Counted from the stretch's first letter, positions 18,005 to 26,148 are shown. The stretch: 64,000 nucleotides of DNA from Pedobacter sp. (GCA_031119475.1 JAVHXV010000001.1:793116-857115); one strand, 5' to 3'. The notes: a model not told the origin generated them from the sequence alone. Numbers and translations are program-made.

Positions 18005-18865
18005 TTAGCCCAACAACTCGTTTACGTGTTTTTCGATGTTGTTGCATATTTCATCAACAGGAAGATCATTGGCGTCTTGATTGAAGGGATTTTCGATCTC
18101 TTCGGCAATCAGTTCCAGACTAGCCAACACATATAGGATAAATGGCACGATGGGGACCACAAAATATCCAAGGCTAAAAACCCAACCAAATGGCAGGGTG
18201 ATGACGTAAATAAAGATGAACTTTTTGATAAATGCACTATAGGAATAAGGAATCGGCGTATTTCTGATTCTTTCACATCCACCACATATTTCAGTAAACT
18301 GATTGGCATCAGCATTTAGGATGATCAGCTGTTCTTGGGAAATCTGCTGATTTCGTTGGAGTTCAAAAATCCTGTTTACGATGCTGGCCGCTACCTGATT
18401 TGGAATGTGTTTACCACTGTCAATCTCGATCAAAAGGCTATTTTTACCGAAATATTGTCGCTCCCGTAAGTGTTCTTTTAAGGCAAAAGCATACTTTGGA
18501 ATGGCATATTTAAAGAATTCCAGGTCCTCTGGCCTCAGGTTTAAGGCCTTTAGCTTGATGGCAAAATTCCTGCTTACGTTGGTCAGGGCGCCCAATAGTT
18601 TTCTGCCATCCCACCAACGGTCATAAGAAGTATTGGTCCTGAATACCAATAGCATGGAAATAACAAAACCCAGCAAACTGTGCATCATTCCAATATTCTT
18701 GATGTAATTTGTTTCTGTTAACCGAAGGTACTTTAGTTCTACAAAGGCCATCGCGCCCGAAAATATGGCCACACCTAGCATCAGTGGCCACAATTTCCGA
18801 AATGTATCTGCCTTATGGATGTGGAAAATAAAGTTGATCCACTCCTTTGGATTATAATTGATCAT
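18005..18865 (-). CDS. Bestrophin family ion channel protein (UPF0187)
   Basis: Inner-membrane protein of 286 residues matching bacterial bestrophins (pentameric anion- or cation-selective channels). The N-terminal block YNPKEWINFIFHIHKADTFR and the signature RTNTSYDRWWDGRKLLGAL (about residues 80-100) are characteristic. Four hydrophobic segments are visible: two before residue 80 and two between about 210 and 255. Its first codons overlap the end of kynU by 14 bp (18852-18865), indicating translational coupling. The physiological ion is not known. Confidence 0.88.
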   Translation of the reverse strand: MINYNPKEWINFIFHIHKADTFRKLWPLMLGVAIFSGAMAFVELKYLRLTETNYIKNIGMMHSLLGFVISMLLVFRTNTSYDRWWDGRKLLGALTNVSRNFAIKLKALNLRPEDLEFFKYAIPKYAFALKEHLRERQYFGKNSLLIEIDSGKHIPNQVAASIVNRIFELQRNQQISQEQLIILNADANQFTEICGGCERIRNTPIPYSYSAFIKKFIFIYVITLPFGWVFSLGYFVVPIVPFILYVLASLELIAEEIENPFNQDANDLPVDEICNNIEKHVNELLG

Positions 18866-20141
18866 ATTGTTTCGCTAATTGATACAAGAGCTGTCCTGTC
18901 TGGTATACGTCTTCATAACTATTGTACATCGGTACTGGGCTTAATCTGATTACATTGGGTTCTCGCCAATCGCCCAATACCTGATTCGCCACCAAACCAT
19001 CAAAGATCTGCTTACCATTTACTTTGGCGATGATAGAGACCTGTGCCCCACGTTCTGCTTCACTAAGTGGCGTAATTACTTTAAAAATCTCTTGATTTAA
19101 ATTTTTATTCACCTCATTTATAATGAATAACAAATAACTTGTTAAAGTTTTACTTTTATTTCTAAGCGCAGTTATTCCACCGGCTTTTTCAAATAGATGT
19201 AGCGAAGCATGGTAAAGTGCCATGGGCATTACCTGCGTACAGCTCACCTGCCATCCGTCTGCTCCGGCTTCAGGCACAAATCCCTTTTCCATTTTAAATC
19301 GGGTTGATTCCTGATATCCCCACCATCCCGCAAACCTGTTCATCTGGCGATTAAAATGCCTCTCATGCACAAAAATACCACTTATTCCCCCTGGTCCGGC
19401 ATTTTGATATTTGTACGAGCACCAACAAGCAAAATCAACTCCCCAATCGTGCAAGTTCATTGGAACGTTTCCAGCTGCATGTGCCAAGTCAAATCCGACA
19501 ATTGCGCCCGCCTGATGCCCAGCCGTCGTAATTGCTGGCATATCGAACCACTGCCCTGTAAAATAGTTGATGCCACCGAACAGTACAAGGGCAGTATCGG
19601 CTGCATTCTTTTCAATAGCAGCTACAATGGCAGATGTCTTCAAAAGATATTCACCTTCTTCTGGCGCAACTTCGATGATGGCTTCCTCGGGATTATAGCC
19701 ATGGAAACGGACCTGGCTTTCTATTGCATATTGATCAGATGGAAATGCACCTGCCTCCATAATAATCTTAAATCTTTTTCCTTCCGGCCTATAAAAACTC
19801 ACTAAAAGCAAATGTAGATTAACTGTGAGTGTATTCATCGGACAGACCTCAGCCGGCAATGCACCCACCAAAGGCGCCATCAATTTTTTGAGTGCTTTAT
19901 GGTAATACATCCAAGGCGCATCTCCTTCAAACCAACCCTCAACTGCAAGGTTTTGCCAATTGTCCAATTGCTCACCTAATATCTTCCTTGCTACTTTAGG
20001 TTGAAGTCCTAAAGAATTACCACACAAATAGATATATGGCTTACCCTGTTGATGTGGAAACAAATATTCTTTTCGCATTTCGCGAAGTGAATCAGATTGG
20101 TCCTGGGCTTGTGCAAAGGTTAATGTAGGCTCAAAATTCAT
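18852..20141 (-). CDS. kynU: Kynureninase
   Basis: PLP-dependent hydrolase cleaving L-kynurenine to anthranilate and alanine (or 3-hydroxykynurenine to 3-hydroxyanthranilate). The 429-residue length is normal. The PLP Lys lies in CSYKYQNAGPGG (about residue 245), the phosphate/PLP-binding Asp in GFDLAHAAGNVP, and YLCGNSLGLQPK near residue 40 is a family hallmark. No other tryptophan-degradation gene is in the window. The gene overlaps the following bestrophin gene by 14 bp, so both come from one mRNA. Confidence 0.95.
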   Translation of the reverse strand: MNFEPTLTFAQAQDQSDSLREMRKEYLFPHQQGKPYIYLCGNSLGLQPKVARKILGEQLDNWQNLAVEGWFEGDAPWMYYHKALKKLMAPLVGALPAEVCPMNTLTVNLHLLLVSFYRPEGKRFKIIMEAGAFPSDQYAIESQVRFHGYNPEEAIIEVAPEEGEYLLKTSAIVAAIEKNAADTALVLFGGINYFTGQWFDMPAITTAGHQAGAIVGFDLAHAAGNVPMNLHDWGVDFACWCSYKYQNAGPGGISGIFVHERHFNRQMNRFAGWWGYQESTRFKMEKGFVPEAGADGWQVSCTQVMPMALYHASLHLFEKAGGITALRNKSKTLTSYLLFIINEVNKNLNQEIFKVITPLSEAERGAQVSIIAKVNGKQIFDGLVANQVLGDWREPNVIRLSPVPMYNSYEDVYQTGQLLYQLAKQYDQL

Positions 20142-20207
20142 ATTCCAATATTACAAAGTTTAGGCGAGAAAATGCATCAGGTTCCAGTTTCTAGTGGCAA
20201 AGTGCAG

Positions 20208-20235
20208 AGAGCAAAGAGCAAAGAGCAAAGAGCAA
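20208..20235. repeat. AGAGCAA heptad repeat, four perfect copies
   Basis: Four exact tandem copies of a 7-bp unit lie between the divergently oriented ends of kynU (start) and the AAG gene (stop). This is a candidate variable-number locus. Confidence 0.8.
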
Positions 20236-20246
20236 AAGAGATTTGG

Positions 20247-20855
20247 CTAAAACTTGTTGGGCTTGCTCACATAGGGATTTCCTTTCACAAAGAAGCGCCA
20301 TGGCAGCAGCGCATGTTCCTCGGCATAGTCTACGCCCACCCTTGGCGCAGCAATAATCTGGTCTGAAGGAAAATGGATCCCGTTATCTTCGATCCAAACT
20401 TCATCGCCCAGCAAATCTTTGGCATTGAGATCTTTGTTGATGCCCATTGCCTGCGCCAATGCGCCCGGGCCAGCGGTCATCCTTCCGGCAGGCGCTGACA
20501 TTTTTCTACGGGCAAGCATGATGTCTACACCAATGGTCGGTTCTATCCCCCTGATCAAAACCGCATGGGGATTATTTTTGCCCGCGGTAACTACGTTAAA
20601 AAGGTGATGGATCCCATAACAAAGATAGACATAAGAAATTCCCCCAGCCTCATACATGGTTGATGTTCTTGGGGTATAACGTCCATTATAGGCATGCGAG
20701 GCCTTATCGATTACGCCGTTATAGGCCTCTGTTTCGACAATGGTTCCACCTGTAAGCTTACCATCTATCAAAGTAAACAATTGTTTTCCGAGCAGCTCTA
20801 CTGCCAGTTGGACTACATTTTCTTGTTGATAAAAGGAAAAAGGAAGCTTAGGCAT
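20247..20855 (-). CDS. DNA-3-methyladenine glycosylase (AAG/MPG family)
   Basis: Base-excision repair glycosylase of 202 residues that removes alkylated purines. Family signatures: GGTIVETEAYNG with the catalytic Glu (about residue 42), SHAYNGRTPR-like region, GGISYVYLCYGIHHLFNVV (about 73-91), and AGPGALAQAMGI. It overlaps the fRMsr gene upstream by 8 bp, so both are translated from one transcript; a stress-repair pairing (DNA alkylation and methionine oxidation) is plausible. Identification is secure. Confidence 0.94.
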   Translation of the reverse strand: MPKLPFSFYQQENVVQLAVELLGKQLFTLIDGKLTGGTIVETEAYNGVIDKASHAYNGRYTPRTSTMYEAGGISYVYLCYGIHHLFNVVTAGKNNPHAVLIRGIEPTIGVDIMLARRKMSAPAGRMTAGPGALAQAMGINKDLNAKDLLGDEVWIEDNGIHFPSDQIIAAPRVGVDYAEEHALLPWRFFVKGNPYVSKPNKF

Positions 20856-21324
20856 TTAACAATTCGACTATTTGCGCCAGGTATTGATGATCTATTTCAT
20901 CAAAATGAGCAAGGTGTTCGCTATCAACATCTAAAACACCGATAATGTTCTGCGCCGAATACAAGGGCAGCACAATTTCTGATCTCGATGCCGATGCGCA
21001 GGCAATATGGCCTGGAAATTCTTCAACATCTTGTACAATGATCACTTCGGCCCTTTCCCACGCCGCACCGCAAACTCCTTTGCCCTTGCCAATCCTTGTG
21101 CAGGCCACAGGGCCTTGGAATGGACCCAAAACCAGTTCCTCTCCCTTTACGAGATAAAATCCTACCCAAAACCAGTTGAACTGCTCTTTCAGGGCTGCAC
21201 ATACATTGGCAAGATTAGCGACCTGGTCTGTCTCCCCTTGGAGCAATGCCTGAATTTGTGGAATGATCGATAGATATTGTGCTTCTTTACTAGTCGATCT
21301 GGAAATCTGAAGGTCTTCGGCCAT
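20848..21324 (-). CDS. msrC: Free methionine-(R)-sulfoxide reductase (GAF domain)
   Basis: Cytoplasmic GAF-fold enzyme of 158 residues that reduces free L-methionine-(R)-sulfoxide. The three functional cysteines are all present: Cys75 in VACTRIG, Cys85 in GVCGAAW and Cys109 in HIACASASRSE, with the same spacing as in E. coli fRMsr. That is enough to separate it from regulatory GAF proteins. It has its own promoter (-7 box TATCTTTG on the minus strand at 21349-21342), divergent from the S46 peptidase, and overlaps the AAG gene by 8 bp. Confidence 0.92.
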   Translation of the reverse strand: MAEDLQISRSTSKEAQYLSIIPQIQALLQGETDQVANLANVCAALKEQFNWFWVGFYLVKGEELVLGPFQGPVACTRIGKGKGVCGAAWERAEVIIVQDVEEFPGHIACASASRSEIVLPLYSAQNIIGVLDVDSEHLAHFDEIDHQYLAQIVELLNA

Positions 21325-21341
21325 GAGATAAATTTAAAAAC

Positions 21342-21349
21342 CAAAGATA
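21342..21349 (-). promoter_or_regulatory. Promoter -7 box for fRMsr-AAG operon
   Basis: TATCTTTG on the minus strand matches the Bacteroidota consensus TAnnTTTG. It lies 18 bp upstream of the fRMsr start codon. No clear -33 TTTG is seen. Confidence 0.55.
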
Positions 21350-21366
21350 GGAATTAACGAATTGTT

Positions 21367-21374
21367 TAACTTTG
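21367..21374 (+). promoter_or_regulatory. Promoter -7 box for S46 peptidase
   Basis: TAACTTTG matches TAnnTTTG and lies 24 bp upstream of the ATG at 21398. Its position excludes the upstream in-frame TTG (21362) as the translation start because that codon would lie within the promoter. Confidence 0.55.
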
Positions 21375-21397
21375 ACATTTACCACAATTACAGCATC

Positions 21398-23566
21398 ATG
21401 ACTAAAAAAACTTTATGTATAACTTTACTGTCGCTCGTAGGCATCACCCAATTTGCAGGCCATCGACCAGAGGAAGGCATGTTCCCGTTGAGCGAAATCC
21501 ATAAACTTGACCTCAAAAAAGCAGGACTAAAGATCGATATCAATGAGGTATACAATCCAAATGGCACAAGTTTGGTTGATGCACTCGTTAATGTGGGCGG
21601 ATGCACAGGGTCTTTCGTATCCGACGAGGGGCTTATCATTACCAATCACCATTGCGCCTTTAGTGCCGTACAATTGGCAAGCTCTCCTGAACACGATTAC
21701 CTGAACAATGGGTTGGTGGCAAAGTCACATGAACAAGAACTTGAAGGTAGAGGACTAACCTGCCGTATCACCGATAGTTATGAGGACGTTTCAGCTAAAA
21801 TTCTAGGTGCTGTTGCCCAGATCGACGACCCCATTTCTCGTTTGCAGATCATCAACAACATGATGAAAAATCTAGCCATAGAAGCAGAAAAACAAGATCC
21901 GACCATCAAAGCGGAAGTATCGGAAATGTTCATCGGAAAAAGCTATGTATTGTTCAGGTACAAGACCATCCAGGATGTGAGGCTGGTATATATCCCAAAC
22001 CGCAAGATCGGAGAATTTGGTGGAGAAACAGACAATTGGGTCTGGCCGCGCCATACGGGAGATTATTCATTTATGCGGGCATATGTGGCAAAAGATGGCT
22101 CGCCAGCAAAGTATTCCAAAGACAATGTGCCCTATCATCCTAAAAAATTCTTAAAAGTTAATGCTAACGGCACAAATGAAGACGATTTTGTATTTATTTT
22201 AGGATACCCTGGAAAAACTTTTCGCCATCGTCCGGCCCAATTTATAGCCTATCAACAGCATTACGTGCTGCCTTATGTTTCTTCGCTTTACGATTTCCAA
22301 AATACAACCATGGAAAACGTAGGCAAAAAAGACCCGGCTACGGCATTAAAATTGGCTACAAGAATTAAGAAGAATGCCAATGTAATGAAAAATTACAGGG
22401 GCAAACTCACAGGCATCAAAGGGTTGGATCTGGTTGGACAAAAGAAACAGGAAGATGCTGCCCTGGCACAATTCATTAACGGAAACGTTGAGCTTAAGAC
22501 AAAGTATGGCAATCTGATGAATGATATTGACCAGCTCTATCAACAAATCAATGGCGATGCAAACCGTGATCTTTGGCTAGCACAAATTTATACTTCTACC
22601 AGCTTGTTGAACGTTGCCAAACAGCTCAACACATTCAGATCAGCACTTGATGCGACACCAAATGCCCAAAAAGAAGCTTATTTCAATTCAAATGTAAATG
22701 TGCTGAAACAAGCCATCAATGCAATCTATGAAGTTTATGACATTGATGCCGATCGAAAGATCTTTAAAAAGATGGTAATGGATGCCGCTGGTTTCAGCGC
22801 CAACCAAAGGGTAGAGGCAATTGATAAAATAACAGGAAAGGGTGCCAACAATGAGGCAATGGCCGATGAATTCATCAATGATACTTTTGGCCTTAGCAAA
22901 CTGAAGGACCAAAGATATGTGAACAATACCTTACTGAAATCATGGAAATCCATTACAGAATACAATGATGGCCTACTTATGCTGGAACAGGATATCGCCA
23001 AACAGATTTCACTATTAAAGCCTGAAAAAGACCGTCGGGATGGTCTTTTGAACAAATTAATGGGCGACTATGTAAACGTAAAGGAAAAGTTCTTGAACAG
23101 GGATTTTATTCCTGATGCGAACAGCACCCTTCGCTTAACTTATGGCCATGTCAGGGGATATTCGCCTGCAGATGCCAGTTATATGGCCCCATACACCGCT
23201 GTTAAAGGGATTTTAGAAAAAGGGGCGACTGGAAATCCCGATTTTGCTTATCCATCTCCTATCCAGTCCCTATGGAATGCCAAAGATTTTGGCAGCTTCA
23301 TCAAAAAGGAACTGAACGATGTTCCGGTAGCTTTTTTGTACAATACAGATACTACCAATGGCAATTCGGGCTCGCCGATCATGAATGCTTACGGAGAGCT
23401 CATCGGCGTAAACTTTGACCGTGCCTATGGGGCAACGATCAATGATTATGCTTGGAATGAAAGTTATAGCAGATCGATTGGCGTCGATATTCGCTATGTG
23501 CTATGGGTGGCCTCTAAGATAGATCATGCCGACTTCTTGCTTAAGGAAATGGGCGTCCAAAACTAA
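21398..23566 (+). CDS. S46 family dipeptidyl peptidase, DPP11-type (Asp/Glu-specific)
   Basis: Periplasmic serine exopeptidase of 722 residues that releases N-terminal dipeptides. The ATG start gives a signal peptide (MTKKTLCITLLSLVGITQFA). The chymotrypsin-like triad is visible: His85 in ITNHHCAF, Ser657 in NGNSGSP and an intervening Asp (candidate in DNWVWPRHTGD, about 221-231). Eighteen residues after the Ser is Arg675 (VNFDRAYG); in this family Arg at Ser+18 defines DPP11, which cleaves after Asp/Glu, whereas Gly at this place defines DPP7. Numbering matches P. gingivalis DPP11 almost exactly. The gene is monocistronic with its own promoter. It probably serves periplasmic protein utilisation. 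Confidence 0.92.
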   Translation: MTKKTLCITLLSLVGITQFAGHRPEEGMFPLSEIHKLDLKKAGLKIDINEVYNPNGTSLVDALVNVGGCTGSFVSDEGLIITNHHCAFSAVQLASSPEHDYLNNGLVAKSHEQELEGRGLTCRITDSYEDVSAKILGAVAQIDDPISRLQIINNMMKNLAIEAEKQDPTIKAEVSEMFIGKSYVLFRYKTIQDVRLVYIPNRKIGEFGGETDNWVWPRHTGDYSFMRAYVAKDGSPAKYSKDNVPYHPKKFLKVNANGTNEDDFVFILGYPGKTFRHRPAQFIAYQQHYVLPYVSSLYDFQNTTMENVGKKDPATALKLATRIKKNANVMKNYRGKLTGIKGLDLVGQKKQEDAALAQFINGNVELKTKYGNLMNDIDQLYQQINGDANRDLWLAQIYTSTSLLNVAKQLNTFRSALDATPNAQKEAYFNSNVNVLKQAINAIYEVYDIDADRKIFKKMVMDAAGFSANQRVEAIDKITGKGANNEAMADEFINDTFGLSKLKDQRYVNNTLLKSWKSITEYNDGLLMLEQDIAKQISLLKPEKDRRDGLLNKLMGDYVNVKEKFLNRDFIPDANSTLRLTYGHVRGYSPADASYMAPYTAVKGILEKGATGNPDFAYPSPIQSLWNAKDFGSFIKKELNDVPVAFLYNTDTTNGNSGSPIMNAYGELIGVNFDRAYGATINDYAWNESYSRSIGVDIRYVLWVASKIDHADFLLKEMGVQN

Positions 23567-23583
23567 ATCAATCAATCTTTCCA

Positions 23584-23621
23584 GACAACCTCGCAGGTTC
23601 TTAAGAACCTGCGAGGTTGTC
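23584..23621. repeat. Perfect 38-bp palindrome
   Basis: Arms GACAACCTCGCAGGTTC and its exact complement flank a central TTAA. It lies between the S46 stop and the next gene. There is no T-run on either side, so a simple intrinsic terminator is doubtful. It has the look of a dispersed palindromic (REP-like) intergenic element. Confidence 0.85.
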
Positions 23622-23636
23622 CAAATAAATCTACAC

Positions 23637-23885
23637 ATGAGAATAATTGCCGAACTACCACATCCAGCATGCAAGATTACCTTGTTCAATATGAACCAAA
23701 AATATATTGTGAAATTCGAACAGGGCCCACTTGAACAGAGCTATAAAATTTCAGAACTCGATCTAACGGGAGGGGGAGCCAACGAAATCTTTCAACTGAT
23801 AGACGATGAATTTATGGCCACTGTTATCGAACGTTTTGCACTAATGCGACAAGATTTTAATGCCGCATTCAAACGTCAACAATAA
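23637..23885 (+). CDS. Small hypothetical protein (82 residues)
   Basis: An 82-residue protein starting at the ATG at 23637 (MRIIAELPHPACKITLF). A longer in-frame reading starts inside the S46 gene and runs through the palindrome, and is unlikely. The sequence YIVKFEQGPLEQSYKISEL followed by a helix rich in Glu and Phe suggests a small alpha/beta cytosolic protein. I do not recognise a characterised family, although the layout recalls conserved short proteins of Bacteroidota. An AT-rich hairpin with a short T-run follows 50 bp downstream. Confidence 0.65.
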   Translation: MRIIAELPHPACKITLFNMNQKYIVKFEQGPLEQSYKISELDLTGGGANEIFQLIDDEFMATVIERFALMRQDFNAAFKRQQ

Positions 23886-23904
23886 TTACATATAAAATTC
23901 ATAA

Positions 23905-23920
23905 CTAACTGTAAGTTAAT
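23905..23920. promoter_or_regulatory. TTAAC-N6-TTAA type motif, copy A
   Basis: CTAACTGTAAGTTAAT, read on the minus strand as ATTAACTTACAGTTAG. It differs by one base in its 14-bp core from the copy at 24030 and is close to the two motifs upstream of SusC. It lies in a 228-bp AT-rich gap between two convergent genes, where no promoter is expected. Confidence 0.4.
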
Positions 23921-23933
23921 TGATTTAATGATT

Positions 23934-23957
23934 ATTCAGAATTTTATTCTGAATTTT
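23934..23957 (+). terminator. AT-rich hairpin terminator
   Basis: A 9-bp stem ATTCAGAAT with its complement around a TTT loop, followed by TTTT. It would end transcription of the 82-residue gene. The stem is weak. Confidence 0.5.
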
Positions 23958-24029
23958 AGAGCCTTTAGGGGTCTTAAAGAAAAATTTAAATGTAGCACTT
24001 ATTTATCAATTGATGTTTAAATCTACTGA

Positions 24030-24045
24030 TTAACAGTAAGTTAAA
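24030..24045. promoter_or_regulatory. TTAAC-N6-TTAA type motif, copy B
   Basis: TTAACAGTAAGTTAAA, read on the minus strand as TTTAACTTACTGTTAA. It is a near-exact repeat of copy A 125 bp away and similar to TTAACTTATCGTTAA upstream of SusC. Confidence 0.4.
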
Positions 24046-24113
24046 TTATTATACAAAATATTATATGTTATTCCAAAATTGCCAAATAAATGCAAAGTTT
24101 TGCGATTTTAAGG

Positions 24114-24818
24114 CTACATCAAGTCTCGGTACCAAAATTTGATCGGGCTGTTATGATGTCCTTGGTTTGGGTTTGGGTTTGGAAATGACCTGCAAACCAA
24201 CTCCCCTAGTTTGAAAACAATAGGCGACCTAAATATAGGCCCGTCGAAGACGAAGGTATGGAACTCACCATTTTCGCCACAAGGGTCAATGTGCTTTGGA
24301 AGACCTTTTATAAAGTCCCTATCCATTACCTGCCCACATAATTCTTTTAATCCATCCTGTGCACAGACCACAACGGTTTTAAAGCCAAGGTCGATAAATT
24401 CGTTCATGATTTCCCTGGTATCTTTTCCCCATAGTGGAAATATGCCCTTCAAGCCGAAACCTCCAAGTTGTTGTTCACGATAGAGTTTTAGGTCTTCCAG
24501 AAAGATATCACCGAAGGCAACCTGCGTTATCCCATCTGCTGCCAGGCCAGAAAGCATCCCACCCATGGCATTTTCATAGACTTCCATATCTGGCATTTCA
24601 GGAAGATTTACCTCTACGAGTGGCATATTCAGTTGTGTAGCCTGATCGATCAACAGCTGTTTTCTTACACCATGCATCGCAATGCGCCCGAAATGTTCAT
24701 TGATGGTGGTGAGCAAACAGCGTACATCAAATTCTTTTTGCTGCAAGAGGTAATGCAGGGCCAAAGCACTATCCTTTCCCCCACTCCAACTCATGACGGT
24801 CGGATATTGCTCAGACAT
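24114..24818 (-). CDS. Dph6-related ATP pyrophosphatase (PP-loop)
   Basis: A 234-residue adenine nucleotide alpha-hydrolase superfamily enzyme. The PP-loop SGGKDSALALHYLL lies at residues about 12-25, and the mid-region TQVAFGDIFLEDLKLYRE is characteristic of the diphthine-ammonia ligase (Dph6) group. Bacteria lack diphthamide, so the bacterial role is different; Dph6-like proteins probably amidate or adenylate another substrate. It overlaps the stop of the Sir2 gene by 8 bp and is therefore cotranscribed with it. Confidence 0.85.
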   Translation of the reverse strand: MSEQYPTVMSWSGGKDSALALHYLLQQKEFDVRCLLTTINEHFGRIAMHGVRKQLLIDQATQLNMPLVEVNLPEMPDMEVYENAMGGMLSGLAADGITQVAFGDIFLEDLKLYREQQLGGFGLKGIFPLWGKDTREIMNEFIDLGFKTVVVCAQDGLKELCGQVMDRDFIKGLPKHIDPCGENGEFHTFVFDGPIFRSPIVFKLGELVCRSFPNPNPNQGHHNSPIKFWYRDLM

Positions 24819-25503
24819 ATTGCATTATGGCATTTGAAACATCTATCAAGCCCTGTGAGGCTGATTTCTCAATCCTGATGACATGCTGATAGCGATCTAC
24901 CGAAGGTATTTTCGGATCTACAATAAACTTTGGCACTGATCTGGGCACAAAATCCAATAATCCGGCAGCAGGATAGACGGCCAGTGAGGTGCCAACCAAT
25001 AGAAATAGATCTGCCTGCCTACAAATGGCTGCGGCAAGTTCAATCATGGGCACAGCTTCCCCAAACCAAACCACATGTGGCCTTAATTGGGAACCCAATT
25101 CGCAGCATTCGCCCATTTTGATTTCATCGCCCACAATCTCATAAACCAGATCGGGATCATGGCTTGATTGGGCATAGGTTATGATGCCATGCAAGTGCGT
25201 AATATTTGTGGAGCCTGCCCTTTCGTGTAGGTCGTCTATGTTCTGGGTAATAATTGAAACTTCAAAATGATCCTCCAGTGAGGCCAAAGCTAGATGTGCG
25301 GCATTTGGAAGGGCTGCAAGGACCTGTTTGCGCCTTTCATTATAAAATGACTGTACCAATATCGGATCTTTTTCCCAAGCCTCTGGCGTAGCCACATCAT
25401 AAACATGATAGCCTTCCCATAGCCCATCTGAATCCCTAAAGGTCTTGAGGCCACTTTCTGCGCTGATCCCGGCACCGGTTAGCACGACTAATTTTCGTTT
25501 CAT
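24811..25503 (-). CDS. cobB: Sir2-family NAD-dependent protein deacylase
   Basis: Cytoplasmic NAD-dependent lysine deacylase of 230 residues from the ATG at 25503; the reading frame upstream runs through a terminator hairpin and lacks an ATG. Motifs: VLTGAGISAESGLKTFRD (NAD site), TQNIDDLHERAG (86-97), catalytic His105 in HLHGII and LRPHVVWFGE (140-149). Tyr54 and Arg57 (FYNERR) form the YxxR pair of class III sirtuins that remove succinyl or malonyl groups. Unlike E. coli CobB the structural zinc cysteines are mostly missing: the first CxxC is absent and only Cys133-Cys134 remains. It overlaps the Dph6-like gene by 8 bp. Confidence 0.92.
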   Translation of the reverse strand: MKRKLVVLTGAGISAESGLKTFRDSDGLWEGYHVYDVATPEAWEKDPILVQSFYNERRKQVLAALPNAAHLALASLEDHFEVSIITQNIDDLHERAGSTNITHLHGIITYAQSSHDPDLVYEIVGDEIKMGECCELGSQLRPHVVWFGEAVPMIELAAAICRQADLFLLVGTSLAVYPAAGLLDFVPRSVPKFIVDPKIPSVDRYQHVIRIEKSASQGLIDVSNAIMQYV

Positions 25504-25515
25504 ACGCCAATTTAA

Positions 25516-25547
25516 ATAAAAAAACCCTTTTGCATGACACAAAAGGG
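25516..25547 (-). terminator. Intrinsic terminator after the DUF6580 gene
   Basis: On the minus strand an 8-bp stem CCCTTTTG/CAAAAGGG with a 7-nt loop is followed by a long T-run. It separates the DUF6580 gene from the Sir2-Dph6 pair, so the latter needs its own promoter or readthrough. Confidence 0.85.
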
Positions 25548-25569
25548 CTGTTTTCTTTTAAGAAATCGT

Positions 25570-26148
25570 TTATGCTTCTCTAGTTCCGTTCAGGCTTAAT
25601 ACTGGATATTTCATCTTTAATGCTTCAAACGCACCGAACATAATTGCAGCATAAGCTAAAGTTCCATATAGGAAGTTCAGTTCGTATGGAATAGCAGCAA
25701 CTAGGCAGGTCCAAAAACCGCCCAAAGTCTTTGCGTAAAATGTGGTGCTATACCAAATTCCAAAATCAGAAACAATCCAGTGGATCAGTACACCAACAAG
25801 TCCAGCTCCAACAACATGTTGTACGTTTACCTTGTTGATCATCAATCTGCCCACCAAAACCATCAGGATAAAGGCGATGTAGGTATATTGCCATCCATCA
25901 TAAAAACCGTAATCTTTTCCCATGGTAAACATCAATCCAAGATCACTGGCCAATAAGACCGATACTGGCAGCAACAAGGCGTTCGACCATTTTTTGAAAT
26001 AGGCACCGCCAAATAAGGCTATCGCTCCCAAACCAGATAAATTAGCTAAAAACTTAAAATCTGGTGAAAGTGGTGCAATAACCCTGATCGCTACAATGAT
26101 CAACATGAATGTGATCAAAACCAATGTCCTATAATTTAATCTTTCCAT
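25570..26148 (-). CDS. DUF6580 family integral membrane protein (putative transport component)
   Basis: A 192-residue inner-membrane protein with about five to six hydrophobic segments. The helix-rich layout and the stretches LSGLGAIALFGGAYFKKW and ASDLGLMFTMG match DUF6580, a family resembling the substrate-binding (S) components of ECF vitamin transporters. It sits between the Sir2 gene and a serine hydrolase, two genes from the cobalamin-riboswitch-controlled receptor, so a link to cobalamin or another cofactor is tempting but only inferred. No ECF ATPase or T component is present. A strong terminator follows. Confidence 0.8.
   Translation of the reverse strand: MERLNYRTLVLITFMLIIVAIRVIAPLSPDFKFLANLSGLGAIALFGGAYFKKWSNALLLPVSVLLASDLGLMFTMGKDYGFYDGWQYTYIAFILMVLVGRLMINKVNVQHVVGAGLVGVLIHWIVSDFGIWYSTTFYAKTLGGFWTCLVAAIPYELNFLYGTLAYAAIMFGAFEALKMKYPVLSLNGTREA

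Noticed and set aside
19356..19805. Open frame of 149 codons opposite kynU
   Set aside because: Shadow of kynureninase; no signal, domain or promoter.
23526..23636. N-terminal extension of the 82-residue protein gene into the S46 gene
   Set aside because: It would overlap the S46 end and translate the 38-bp palindrome; the ATG at 23637 is the natural start.
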